Shown here: positions 1 through 6,007 of the stretch, piece after piece | How positions within the stretch are numbered: position 1 is the first letter of the stretch | Layout of the letters: each line of letters opens with the position of its first letter | Assembly (NCBI GenBank): GCA_944391255.1 | Contig: CALXSW010000020.1 | Location: forward strand, 1 to 6,257 | DNA length: 6,257 nucleotides | Direction: 5' to 3' | Source of the DNA: an uncultured Clostridia bacterium | GTDB taxonomy: Bacteria; Bacillota; Clostridia; UBA1381 | Notes under the pieces: generated by a model | The model's database searches: none | Told to the model about the DNA's origin: nothing | The model's input: only the letters and a program-made list of their open reading frames with translations | Made by a program: the position numbers and the translations under genes

Positions 1-1245
1 ACATATGATTCAATAACGGGCGCTAAAAAAGTATATAGCTTTGACAGAGCGCTTAATGAGTATAAAAGCATGAACAGTGATTACAGTATTGTGGCTTTGA
101 ATATACATAATTTTAAATTTATAAATGTTCTGTTCGGCACAAAGGGTGGGGATGATGTACTCAGATATGTAAAGCGTGTTATAGAGGAAAATCTTGGCGA
201 TGAAGAATTTTTCTGCCGTGATACGGCTGATCTGTTTTATCTTCTTATGGTTGAGTCGGATGAGGAAATACTGAAAAGCCGCATAGGAAAGATCATAGAT
301 CGCATAAGAAACGAAACACGTAATGCAAAATACAGCTATGAGATATCGCTTTATGCCGGTTTAGCTATACGTGGAACGAAGCAGAAAGCGCTTCTGGCAT
401 TGAAAAGCCTGAAAAATATAGGCTACAGCAATATTGCTGTCTATGATAATAAGCTACGCGAAATTCTCAGCAGGAATAATGATATAGAGCGGTATATGCA
501 CAGGGCGCTCGCCGAAAAGGAATTTAAAATGTATCTTCAGCCTAAGTTTGATCTTAAAACAGGTGAGATAACGGGCGCGGAGGCACTTGTCAGATGGGAG
601 AGAAAGGACGGTACGCTGATGCGGCCGGACGAGTTTGTACCGCTTTTTGAGAACAATGGATTCTGTACGGAGTTTGACATGTATATGATAGCTCAGGCGT
701 GCTGTCAGATCAGGGAATGGGAGGACAGCGGATATAAGCCTGTTCCAATATCGGTAAATCAGTCAAGAAGACTTTTCTTTAACAGAAAGTATGCCGATGA
801 TCTCGAAAAAATACTGCGCGATTACAATGTCGAGCCGTCAATGATAACGCTTGAGATACTTGAAACAGTCGCAGACAGCGGAACAGAAGAGATAAGCGCA
901 AGAATAAAGGAGCTTCATGAAAAAGGCTTTAAGATTTCTATGGATGATTTCGGCAGCGGCTACTCCTCTTTGAATATGCTTTATAAGCTCAATGTAGATG
1001 AGCTTAAGATAGACAGAGGTTTCCTGAGAGATGCCGGAAAAAACAATTACAGGCGCGATATACTTCTTGAGCAGATAATCATGACAAGCCGCAGGCTGGG
1101 CATATCTACAGTAGCGGAGGGGATAGAAACAAAGCGCGACAATGATATGATGCTGAAAATGAAATGCGATTACGGTCAGGGCTATTATTACAGCAGACCG
1201 ATAAGCGCTGATGAGTTCAGTGAAAAGTATATAAGAAAAGCGTGA
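1..1245 (+). CDS. GGDEF-EAL protein, c-di-GMP phosphodiesterase with degenerate cyclase domain (5' end missing)
   Basis: The frame is open from base 1, so the ATG at 70 is internal and the true start lies upstream. Residues 2-7 of the open frame (YDSITG) match the start of a GGDEF domain. Counting from the ATG at 70, the GGDEF domain runs to about residue 130 and is degenerate: the metal-binding positions are N11 and H13 instead of Asp, and the signature reads TADLF (52-56) instead of GGDEF. The EAL domain (about 140-391) is intact: EAL 171-173, N230, E262, DDFGSGYSS 292-300, K313, AEGIE 349-353 and Q370 in GQGYYYSRP. From family knowledge these are the metal ligands and general base that hydrolyse c-di-GMP to pGpG. 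I infer an active phosphodiesterase whose GGDEF half may bind GTP or serve as a scaffold. Any sensor or membrane region would lie upstream, outside the window. The gene ends in TGA, with no clear terminator before the next promoter. Confidence 0.93.
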   Translation, partial: TYDSITGAKKVYSFDRALNEYKSMNSDYSIVALNIHNFKFINVLFGTKGGDDVLRYVKRVIEENLGDEEFFCRDTADLFYLLMVESDEEILKSRIGKIIDRIRNETRNAKYSYEISLYAGLAIRGTKQKALLALKSLKNIGYSNIAVYDNKLREILSRNNDIERYMHRALAEKEFKMYLQPKFDLKTGEITGAEALVRWERKDGTLMRPDEFVPLFENNGFCTEFDMYMIAQACCQIREWEDSGYKPVPISVNQSRRLFFNRKYADDLEKILRDYNVEPSMITLEILETVADSGTEEISARIKELHEKGFKISMDDFGSGYSSLNMLYKLNVDELKIDRGFLRDAGKNNYRRDILLEQIIMTSRRLGISTVAEGIETKRDNDMMLKMKCDYGQGYYYSRPISADEFSEKYIRKA

Positions 1246-1314
1246 TATTACAGTATGGCGACGCCGTGGCTGACAGCGGAATGTTTTAAGCGCGGCGACG
1301 TCGGACTGTTTGGG

Positions 1315-1343
1315 TTGACATTTTTTTTGATTTATTGTATAAT
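1315..1343 (+). promoter_or_regulatory. Consensus sigma-A promoter of the exonuclease gene
   Basis: A perfect -35 box TTGACA (1315-1320) is followed by a 17-bp spacer and a perfect -10 box TATAAT (1338-1343). The spacer contains a run of eight T. The expected transcription start is near 1350, which leaves a leader of only about 14 nt that is almost entirely ribosome-binding site. This is the strongest promoter match in the window and separates the exonuclease from the EAL gene upstream. Confidence 0.85.
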
Positions 1344-1349
1344 TGGTAT

Positions 1350-1358
1350 GAGGAAGTG
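1350..1358 (+). promoter_or_regulatory. Ribosome-binding site of the exonuclease gene
   Basis: GAGGAAGTG lies 5 nt before the ATG at 1364; its GAGG core ends 10 nt before that ATG. It supports this start codon. Because the predicted transcript begins near 1350, the site would sit at the extreme 5' end of the mRNA. Confidence 0.6.
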
Positions 1359-1363
1359 AAAAA

Positions 1364-1975
1364 ATGAATTTTACAGCGATTGATTTTGAAACTGCCACAT
1401 CGGATTTTACGAGCGTTTGTAGCCTTGGTCTGTGTGTCGTGGAAGATAATGAGGTGGTTGAAAGAAAGGAAATACTTGTCAAGCCGGAGCCGTTTGAATT
1501 TAATCAGTATAATATAAAAATACACGGCATAACTCCGGAGATGGTCGCGGATAAGCCGACATTTGATGAGTACTGGAATGAGATAAGACCGTATATCGAA
1601 AACAGAATGGTCATAGCGCATAATGCCGGATTTGATGTGCGCGTTCTTTGTAAGACGCTTGAGCATTTTGGGATAGAGTTCCCAACGTTTGATTATCTTT
1701 GCACTGTGAAGCTTTCGCAGAAGGCATATCCGGAGCTTGAAAGTCATAAGCTCAATAATCTTTGCAGCGCGCTCGGGATAAATTTCAATCATCATATGGC
1801 GTATGATGACGCGTATGCATGCGCTAAGGCATTTCTAAGAATGGCTGAGGATTACAGTCTGACATCGTTTGATGAGATGGAGGAGTGCTTTGAGGTCAAC
1901 GAAGGTCATATTCATCCGGGAAGCGATATCACGACAAAGAAAGACAAGAAAAAAAGAAGGAAGATAAGATCTTAA
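1364..1975 (+). CDS. DEDDh-family 3'-5' exonuclease (DnaQ/PolC-exonuclease-like)
   Basis: This 203-residue protein is a stand-alone DnaQ-fold exonuclease. The three Exo motifs are present: DFET at 7-10 (D7 and E9 bind metal), AHNAGFD at 85-91 (D91), and HHMAYDD at 143-149, which fits the HxAxxD motif (H144, D149) of the DEDDh subclass. An IHGIT motif at 53-57 is typical of the PolC/epsilon-like group. From family knowledge it should remove nucleotides from DNA 3' ends, or trim RNA if it is RNase T-like. Its exact substrate cannot be read from sequence. There is no BRCT or helicase domain. A lysine/arginine-rich tail (about 192-202) may help bind nucleic acid. It is monocistronic: it has its own consensus promoter just upstream, and its TAA stop is built into the base of a terminator hairpin. 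Confidence 0.9.
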   Translation: MNFTAIDFETATSDFTSVCSLGLCVVEDNEVVERKEILVKPEPFEFNQYNIKIHGITPEMVADKPTFDEYWNEIRPYIENRMVIAHNAGFDVRVLCKTLEHFGIEFPTFDYLCTVKLSQKAYPELESHKLNNLCSALGINFNHHMAYDDAYACAKAFLRMAEDYSLTSFDEMEECFEVNEGHIHPGSDITTKKDKKKRRKIRS

Positions 1976-2009
1976 AAAGTCCGTATTGATAAATCAGTAC
2001 GGACTTTTT
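1974..2009. terminator. Bidirectional intrinsic terminator between convergent genes
   Basis: Positions 1974-1985 (AAAAAGTCCGTA) pair perfectly with 1998-2009 (TACGGACTTTTT). The stem can extend inward by four more pairs (one G-T wobble) to a TAAA loop at 1990-1993. The T run at 2005-2009 serves the + strand exonuclease, and the A run at 1974-1978 is the U tract for the minus-strand operon. The stem overlaps the last two bases of the exonuclease stop codon and ends 4 nt from the stop of the TraX-like gene, so it fills nearly all of the 38-nt gap. Confidence 0.9.
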
Positions 2010-2013
2010 GAGT

Positions 2014-2790
2014 CTAAATATGTAATATAATAAATTCAGCCGCCGCTATTATAAGAAGATGCGCCGGGTAGAATATATAGAAACCAAAGCGTGCGCGCCG
2101 TCCACGGCTGCCGTTATAAAGCGCTATAAGCGGTATAGCTATAAATCCTCCAAACGTGACAGCCATTTGTAAAAGATCGCCTACCGTCAGATAACCGGCT
2201 GATATGCTTTCTGAAAATATTCCGTATCCTATATCTGCACATCTTATAAGAAGTATAACAGACGCGGCGATAAGCTGTTTCTTTTTGCTGCCATAAAATA
2301 TATCAAAGCACAGTATCCAAAGCAGCGCATACATTCTCCAGTCGCTGTTTCTGGTGATGTGGAATGCGGCAGCGAGAGCAAGTATCTTTAATATGGGCGA
2401 ATAGCGCGAATGGAGTATAGATATAAGCGCAAGCCCTGTAAATAATGTGAAGATCACATTCCTTGAAAACAGATTCCCTGTTATGAAGCTCATGAAATCT
2501 GACGGGATATCGGGATGGGAATATAGATAAAACGGTATCTGTGCCACCGCCGCGAATAGTCCCATGCGCAGGAGATATTTGTCAAGATCGCGCGTCTTAT
2601 GATATCCCTCCGCTATAAAATAGCACATTATTATTATAGTCGTTCTGCCTATAAATCGCATCAGATAATATAGATATAGATCGCCTATAAATACTGACGT
2701 GTGATCTATCACCATCGCCGCAGCCGCAATGAGCTGCAGCGTAGATTTTGAAAGACCGCGGCATGAGCTGTTATCCGTTAAAGTATTCAT
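2014..2790 (-). CDS. TraX-family integral membrane protein (putative acyltransferase)
   Basis: This 258-residue, very hydrophobic protein has roughly eight or nine predicted membrane segments, the first at about 16-36. It matches the TraX family by its conserved spots: IDH at 28-30, RFIGR at 45-49, AEGYHKTR at 60-67, a short NVIFT segment at 111-115, and a C-terminal FYPAHL at 240-245. The founding member, F-plasmid TraX, N-acetylates pilin. Many chromosomal clostridial homologues occur without conjugation genes, as here, so a conjugation role is unlikely. I infer acylation of a surface protein or envelope polymer, which is unproven. The ATG is inside the end of the amidase gene (20-nt overlap) and is preceded by a strong Shine-Dalgarno, so translation is probably coupled. 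The gene ends in TAG beside the shared terminator. Confidence 0.85.
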   Translation of the reverse strand: MNTLTDNSSCRGLSKSTLQLIAAAAMVIDHTSVFIGDLYLYYLMRFIGRTTIIIMCYFIAEGYHKTRDLDKYLLRMGLFAAVAQIPFYLYSHPDIPSDFMSFITGNLFSRNVIFTLFTGLALISILHSRYSPILKILALAAAFHITRNSDWRMYALLWILCFDIFYGSKKKQLIAASVILLIRCADIGYGIFSESISAGYLTVGDLLQMAVTFGGFIAIPLIALYNGSRGRRARFGFYIFYPAHLLIIAAAEFIILHI

Positions 2791-4216
2791 CTATTCCCTC
2801 CGCTATAGCCTTGCCTATTGAGTCGCTTTCAGATTTCAGAATAGACAGATCTGACGAGTTGTCAAAAAATCCTATTTCAAGATATGCCACCGGAACAGGC
2901 GATTTACAGAACGCTATAAGCTCCGGCTCGAATGTCAGCGCGCCGCTTCCGCTTCTTGAAAGAGATGTGTTTGAAACTATGCTGTCGTTTATCGTTTTTC
3001 CGGCTCTGTTGCTGTCTTCTACATATGTTGAGCTTATTCCGCGCTGATCATACAGACCATCGAGCGCGATATATGCTGTTCCCGATCCTCCGCCGGCATT
3101 TGAGTGGATACACACATAGAGTGAGGCGTCAGCGTTCGCTGAAAGATCATTTCCGGGATAGCAGTATGAGATCCTTTTTGAGAATGATGGGTTCTGATCG
3201 TTTGATGTCCTCGTCATGCGCACTGTATAGCCCATTTGTTCGAGATATTTTTTTGCTGCAAGCGCGTTTTGAAGATTTATGTCCGGCTCTGTGGCTCTGT
3301 CGCCATTTCCGGCGCTGTACCAGCATGATCCGCCGCTCGGCGCTCTGCCTGTGCAGCCGCTGCCCTCGCATGGCACATCAGATGTTCCGCTCTTCCAGTG
3401 GCGCCATTCACCCCATGTCCCGGAGGAGTTTTTCACATATCCTTCCGATTCAAATTCGGCGCTGGTCATACTGCCTGAAGATTTTCCGTGACCGGCATCG
3501 AGGACTATAAGACGTGAACCGCTTGTCTGCTGCGGAGTATTCTGCTCCTGCTGCGCGGCAGCGGGCGGCGCAGCTGTGGCGCTGCTCGCAAGAAACTGAG
3601 GCAGAGCCGCCGCTGTAAGCGTGCCGCTCGCTGAGGCGAGAACTGATGCGGTTTCCGCTCCGCCCTCGGCTGTTATCTCCGCGTAGCTTTCGGTTATATT
3701 TCTGTTTACCTCGTCTTGCTGTCCGATAGCTATATATATCGTGTCAGTAACATCGGAGTATATTACCTCGCTCATGTCATAAAGCGCCTCCACAGGTACA
3801 ACGAACAAGCTGTTGGCGTTATAGATATAGTGAGAACCGCTGCCTGATAAAAGTTTTTTTTGCGCGTCACGCACTGTGTAGCCGCTCAAATCTGTAAATA
3901 CTGTATTCGTTAGATCGTACGTTTCTGCTGTATGCTCAAGAATATAGTTTTCGCTGTCCTCAAGAATACTGTAACCATACGCGTTAAGCAGTTCGGCAGA
4001 CAGGAACAGATCATCGCGGTCAGCAAATTCGTAGACAGGAACGCTGTAATTATTTATCTTTACTATATCAGATGAAATAATAAGCGTTTCGGGTATTTCA
4101 GATGAGCTGAACACCGAAATACTGTCTTTTTTTGACGCGCCTATATATACTATCTCTGCCGCAAGCGCTACGGATAAAGCCGCTATTGTAATAGATTTGA
4201 TTTTTCGTGTAGTCAT
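2771..4216 (-). CDS. Secreted N-acetylmuramoyl-L-alanine amidase (Amidase_3) with stalk-like N-terminal repeats
   Basis: This 481-residue protein cleaves the bond between MurNAc and L-alanine in peptidoglycan. A basic N-terminus and hydrophobic stretch (about 9-26) form a signal peptide or membrane anchor. Residues about 50-165 resemble copper-amine-oxidase-N/stalk repeats (LFLSAELLNAYGYSI at 70-84 and LFVVPVEALYDMSEVIY at 137-153). An Ala/Ser/Gln/Pro-rich linker (about 185-232) leads to the catalytic domain (235-481). All zinc ligands and the catalytic Glu are visible: H243 in DAGHG, E310, H371 in CIHSN and E447 in YLEIGFFDN. Between H243 and E310 lie 66 residues, far more than the roughly 15 usual for the family; this insertion is rich in Trp, Gly and Cys (W269, W271, W274, C283, C288, C298). 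The ATG overlaps the stop of the DUF4364 gene as ATGA, and the 3' end overlaps the TraX-like gene. It acts outside the cell, probably in wall remodelling, separation or sporulation. Confidence 0.93.
   Translation of the reverse strand: MTTRKIKSITIAALSVALAAEIVYIGASKKDSISVFSSSEIPETLIISSDIVKINNYSVPVYEFADRDDLFLSAELLNAYGYSILEDSENYILEHTAETYDLTNTVFTDLSGYTVRDAQKKLLSGSGSHYIYNANSLFVVPVEALYDMSEVIYSDVTDTIYIAIGQQDEVNRNITESYAEITAEGGAETASVLASASGTLTAAALPQFLASSATAAPPAAAQQEQNTPQQTSGSRLIVLDAGHGKSSGSMTSAEFESEGYVKNSSGTWGEWRHWKSGTSDVPCEGSGCTGRAPSGGSCWYSAGNGDRATEPDINLQNALAAKKYLEQMGYTVRMTRTSNDQNPSFSKRISYCYPGNDLSANADASLYVCIHSNAGGGSGTAYIALDGLYDQRGISSTYVEDSNRAGKTINDSIVSNTSLSRSGSGALTFEPELIAFCKSPVPVAYLEIGFFDNSSDLSILKSESDSIGKAIAEGIDEYFNG
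2796..2801 (-). promoter_or_regulatory. Ribosome-binding site of the TraX-like gene, inside the amidase gene
   Basis: On the minus strand GGAGGG (2801-2796) stands 5 nt before the ATG at 2790. It lies within the last codons of the amidase gene and fixes the TraX-like start, so the 20-nt gene overlap is real rather than an annotation choice. Confidence 0.75.
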
Positions 4217-4785
4217 TCGCTCGTACCTCGTCTTGAAGATATATCATTAAATATATCGAGTATCTTTCTGTAAACTTCCTCTGAGTTCTCCTTGAATATT
4301 TCAGCGAAATCCTCAGCTTGGTCGCGTGAGCCGACATACAGCTTAAGCTGCATTATCATAGTTCTGTCATCGTTATACAGCTCGCATTCTGTGTTGAACT
4401 CCTCTATATTTATCGGTGTTATCGATGCGCGTACTGCTTCGCGCCGCCTTTTTTCGATAAACAGCTCCTTTATCGCTTTAGCGATAGGCTCGCGTATTAT
4501 AAGGGGGATCTTTTTTGCGAAAAAGTCGATAACATATTTTCCCTTTTGGGTTATCGAATATATATATAATATATCAGTTATTTTCTGTGATGAGATATGA
4601 CCTGTCTGTATCAGATTGTCAAGTCCGAGCTGAAGGTCTGTAAAGTTTATTTCGCAGTTGCCCTGCACGATATTTAAGAGATCCGTGTAAGAGAGCGGCT
4701 CATCGGCGCAGTTTAGCGTATACATAAGAATGAACTGTATCATCAGCTCATCTTCAACCTCATTGCTGTAAAGAATTTTATCCAC
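4213..4785 (-). CDS. DUF4364 family protein, probable winged-helix regulator
   Basis: This 190-residue cytoplasmic protein has no signal peptide or membrane segment. The pattern fits DUF4364, a clostridial family of unknown function. Residues about 12-90 look like a winged helix: helix 12-26, PLSYTDLLNIV 30-40, a recognition-like helix 47-62, then a wing ending in ITQKGKYVIDFF at 78-89. The stretch FFAKKIPLIIREPI (88-101) is the family-like block after the domain. A basic segment (112-119, EKRRREAV) links to a C-terminal domain with predicted beta strands (about 122-152) and a helix (155-180). The start is GTG, with AGGTGA (4797-4792) 6 nt upstream. It is the first gene of an operon with the amidase (4-nt ATGA overlap) and the TraX-like gene. 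I infer it could regulate this operon or envelope genes, but the sequence does not show a target. Confidence 0.75.
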   Translation of the reverse strand: MDKILYSNEVEDELMIQFILMYTLNCADEPLSYTDLLNIVQGNCEINFTDLQLGLDNLIQTGHISSQKITDILYIYSITQKGKYVIDFFAKKIPLIIREPIAKAIKELFIEKRRREAVRASITPINIEEFNTECELYNDDRTMIMQLKLYVGSRDQAEDFAEIFKENSEEVYRKILDIFNDISSRRGTSE

Positions 4786-4791
4786 AATATA

Positions 4792-4797
4792 TCACCT
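4792..4797 (-). promoter_or_regulatory. Ribosome-binding site supporting a GTG start
   Basis: AGGTGA on the minus strand lies 6 nt before the GTG at 4785. No in-frame ATG occurs nearby before residue 15, so this site decides the GTG start of the DUF4364 gene. Confidence 0.65.
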
Positions 4798-4821
4798 ACA
4801 TAAAAAAATTTATACATAGTC

Positions 4822-4830
4822 ATTATATCA
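4822..4830 (-). promoter_or_regulatory. Extended -10 promoter of the DUF4364-amidase-TraX operon
   Basis: The minus strand reads TGATATAAT (4830-4822), a perfect -10 box with the TG of an extended -10. No good -35 box is found 16-18 bp upstream; that region is A/T tracts instead. Transcription would begin near 4815, about 30 nt before the GTG start. It lies just downstream of the bioB terminator, so the operon can be transcribed independently of bioB. Confidence 0.6.
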
Positions 4831-4831
4831 C

Positions 4832-4866
4832 ATTTTTTTGAAAAAAGATATATTTTTTTGAAAAAA
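4832..4866. repeat. Two direct copies of a 15-bp T-tract/A-tract near-palindrome, 20 bp apart
   Basis: ATTTTTTTGAAAAAA occurs at 4832-4846 and again at 4852-4866. Each copy is close to dyad-symmetric around the G. The 20-bp period is about two helical turns, placing both copies on the same DNA face. Relative to the predicted start of the operon they cover about -17 to -31 and -37 to -51. They could bend DNA, act as an UP element or bind a regulator; the choice is open. Confidence 0.7.
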
Positions 4867-4890
4867 AACGATGACAAAATTATGTCATCG
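4861..4890 (-). terminator. Intrinsic terminator of bioB
   Basis: Positions 4869-4876 (CGATGACA) pair perfectly with 4883-4890 (TGTCATCG) around a 6-nt loop. On the minus strand the stem is followed by eight U (4868-4861). The hairpin starts 9 nt after the bioB stop codon. Its U tract is part of the distal A/T repeat upstream of the next operon's promoter. Confidence 0.88.
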
Positions 4891-4899
4891 CTGTGGATC

Positions 4900-5865
4900 T
4901 TATATATTGTTCATAAGTTGTGGTTTGTATCCGAGTTTTTTTAGCAGATGGAGATCGTCTGAAACGGTTATTCCTGATGTGGTGAGCATGTTCATTGTGA
5001 TCGCAGCGTTTGCGCCGGATTTGAAACATTGCTCGCCTTTGTCAGGCATAAGACCTCTGCCGCCGGACAGGCGAATTGAGGCTGTAGGATTTATAAAACG
5101 AAATATGGCGCATATCCTCATCATTGTGTCATACGAAAGTATTTCATTGTGCTGCAATGGTGTGCCTTTTATAGGATTTAGCATGTTCACAGGTATCGAA
5201 CGTATTCCAAGTTCGCGTATATCTATAGCCATATCTATCCTATCCTCCATCGTTTCGCCTAATCCCATTATGCCGCCGCTGCAGACGCTGAGTCCGGCGT
5301 TCATAGCTGCCTTTATTGCTTTGATTTTATCGTCGTATGTATGAGTAGTGCATATATGGGGGAAATAGCGGCGTGATGTTTCAAGATTATTGTGAACTCT
5401 GTCAAGACCGGCTTCCCTCAGTCTGCTGAACTGATCTTCACTCAGCAGGCCAAATGAGCCGCATACAGATATATCAACATTTTTTTTAATATCCTTTACA
5501 AGCTCGCATGCGCGGCTGACCTCTTCATCACTGAGCTTTCTGCCGGAAGTGACAAGCGAGAAACGCAGTATTCCGCTTTCCGCGTTTTTTGCGGCATTTC
5601 TGACAGCTGTTTTGCTGTCTATAAGAGGATATTCATCCGCGTCGGCGCTGTAATGTGATGACTGCGCGCAATAGCGGCAGTTTTCAGGGCATTTTCCGCT
5701 TTTTGCATTTATAATCGAGCACAGATCAAAGCCGCTTCCGCACATTTTCAGCCTTATTTCATTGGCTGCGTCGCACAACTCGTCGAGCGGAGCTTCGATC
5801 AGAGAAAACGCGTCCTCGCGTGAAATCAGATATCCGTTTAAAATTTTGTTTTTTAGTTTCTGCAT
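4900..5865 (-). CDS. bioB: Biotin synthase, radical SAM enzyme (variant auxiliary-cluster ligands)
   Basis: This 321-residue protein inserts sulfur into dethiobiotin, the last step of biotin synthesis. The radical-SAM CxxxCxxC motif is C59-C63-C66. Other BioB landmarks are C135 in SVCGSFGLL, HNNLET 158-163, THTYDDK 174-180, VCSGGIMGLGET 194-205 (C195), VNMLNPIKGTPL 226-237 and IRLSGGR 264-270 (R265). Aligned by eye with E. coli BioB, the [2Fe-2S] ligands Cys128, Cys188 and Arg260 match C135, C195 and R265, but Cys97 is Ser103 (RFS instead of RFC). An extra C172 stands just before THTY, where E. coli has Ile. I infer the anaerobe-type BioB with a different auxiliary cluster. It is a little shorter than E. 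coli BioB (346). The ATG is preceded by AGGAT with a 10-nt gap, slightly long. A terminator follows the stop, and a BioY-like gene lies 142 nt upstream. Confidence 0.95.
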   Translation of the reverse strand: MQKLKNKILNGYLISREDAFSLIEAPLDELCDAANEIRLKMCGSGFDLCSIINAKSGKCPENCRYCAQSSHYSADADEYPLIDSKTAVRNAAKNAESGILRFSLVTSGRKLSDEEVSRACELVKDIKKNVDISVCGSFGLLSEDQFSRLREAGLDRVHNNLETSRRYFPHICTTHTYDDKIKAIKAAMNAGLSVCSGGIMGLGETMEDRIDMAIDIRELGIRSIPVNMLNPIKGTPLQHNEILSYDTMMRICAIFRFINPTASIRLSGGRGLMPDKGEQCFKSGANAAITMNMLTTSGITVSDDLHLLKKLGYKPQLMNNI

Positions 5866-6007
5866 AGATGATCAGATCCTTTCTATAAAATGTCATTGAC
5901 AGCGTTTGATCATATATCTTCGCTCTGCGCATATTGTGTTATCCACGTGTTTTGAAAAAACGCAGCATATGTTTTACAGCAGTTATATCAGCGACGGTGA
6001 ATAAGTT

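Noticed and set aside
1257..1303. GC-rich inverted and direct repeats (GGCGACG at 1257-1263 and 1294-1300; CGACG with CGTCG) after the EAL gene, as a possible terminator.
   Set aside because: The pairing is broken by a bulge and a long loop, and the nearest T run (1321-1328) starts 17 nt after the stem and belongs to the promoter spacer.
838..1795. Long open frames on the minus strand opposite the EAL and exonuclease genes (838-1482 and 1286-1795).
   Set aside because: They are antisense to genes with intact catalytic motifs, cross the exonuclease promoter, and show no family resemblance or convincing ribosome-binding sites.
2014..2790. TraX-like gene as evidence of a conjugative element.
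   Set aside because: No relaxase, type IV secretion, integrase or attachment-site sequence is present; chromosomal TraX homologues in Clostridia are common, and here the gene is embedded in an amidase operon.
2748..3510. Open frames on the + strand opposite the amidase (2748-3047, 2932-3510, 3279-3491).
   Set aside because: Their Cys/Arg/Ser-rich or low-complexity composition is that of the reverse complement of the amidase, whose motifs are unambiguous.
4871..5344. A 157-codon + strand open frame opposite bioB.
   Set aside because: It begins inside the bioB terminator hairpin and lies antisense to conserved BioB motifs; nothing supports it as a gene.
5896..5918. TTGACA at 5896-5901 on the + strand as a promoter -35 box.
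   Set aside because: No -10 box occurs at 16-18 bp (the nearest TATATC is 11 bp away), and there is no + strand gene downstream.
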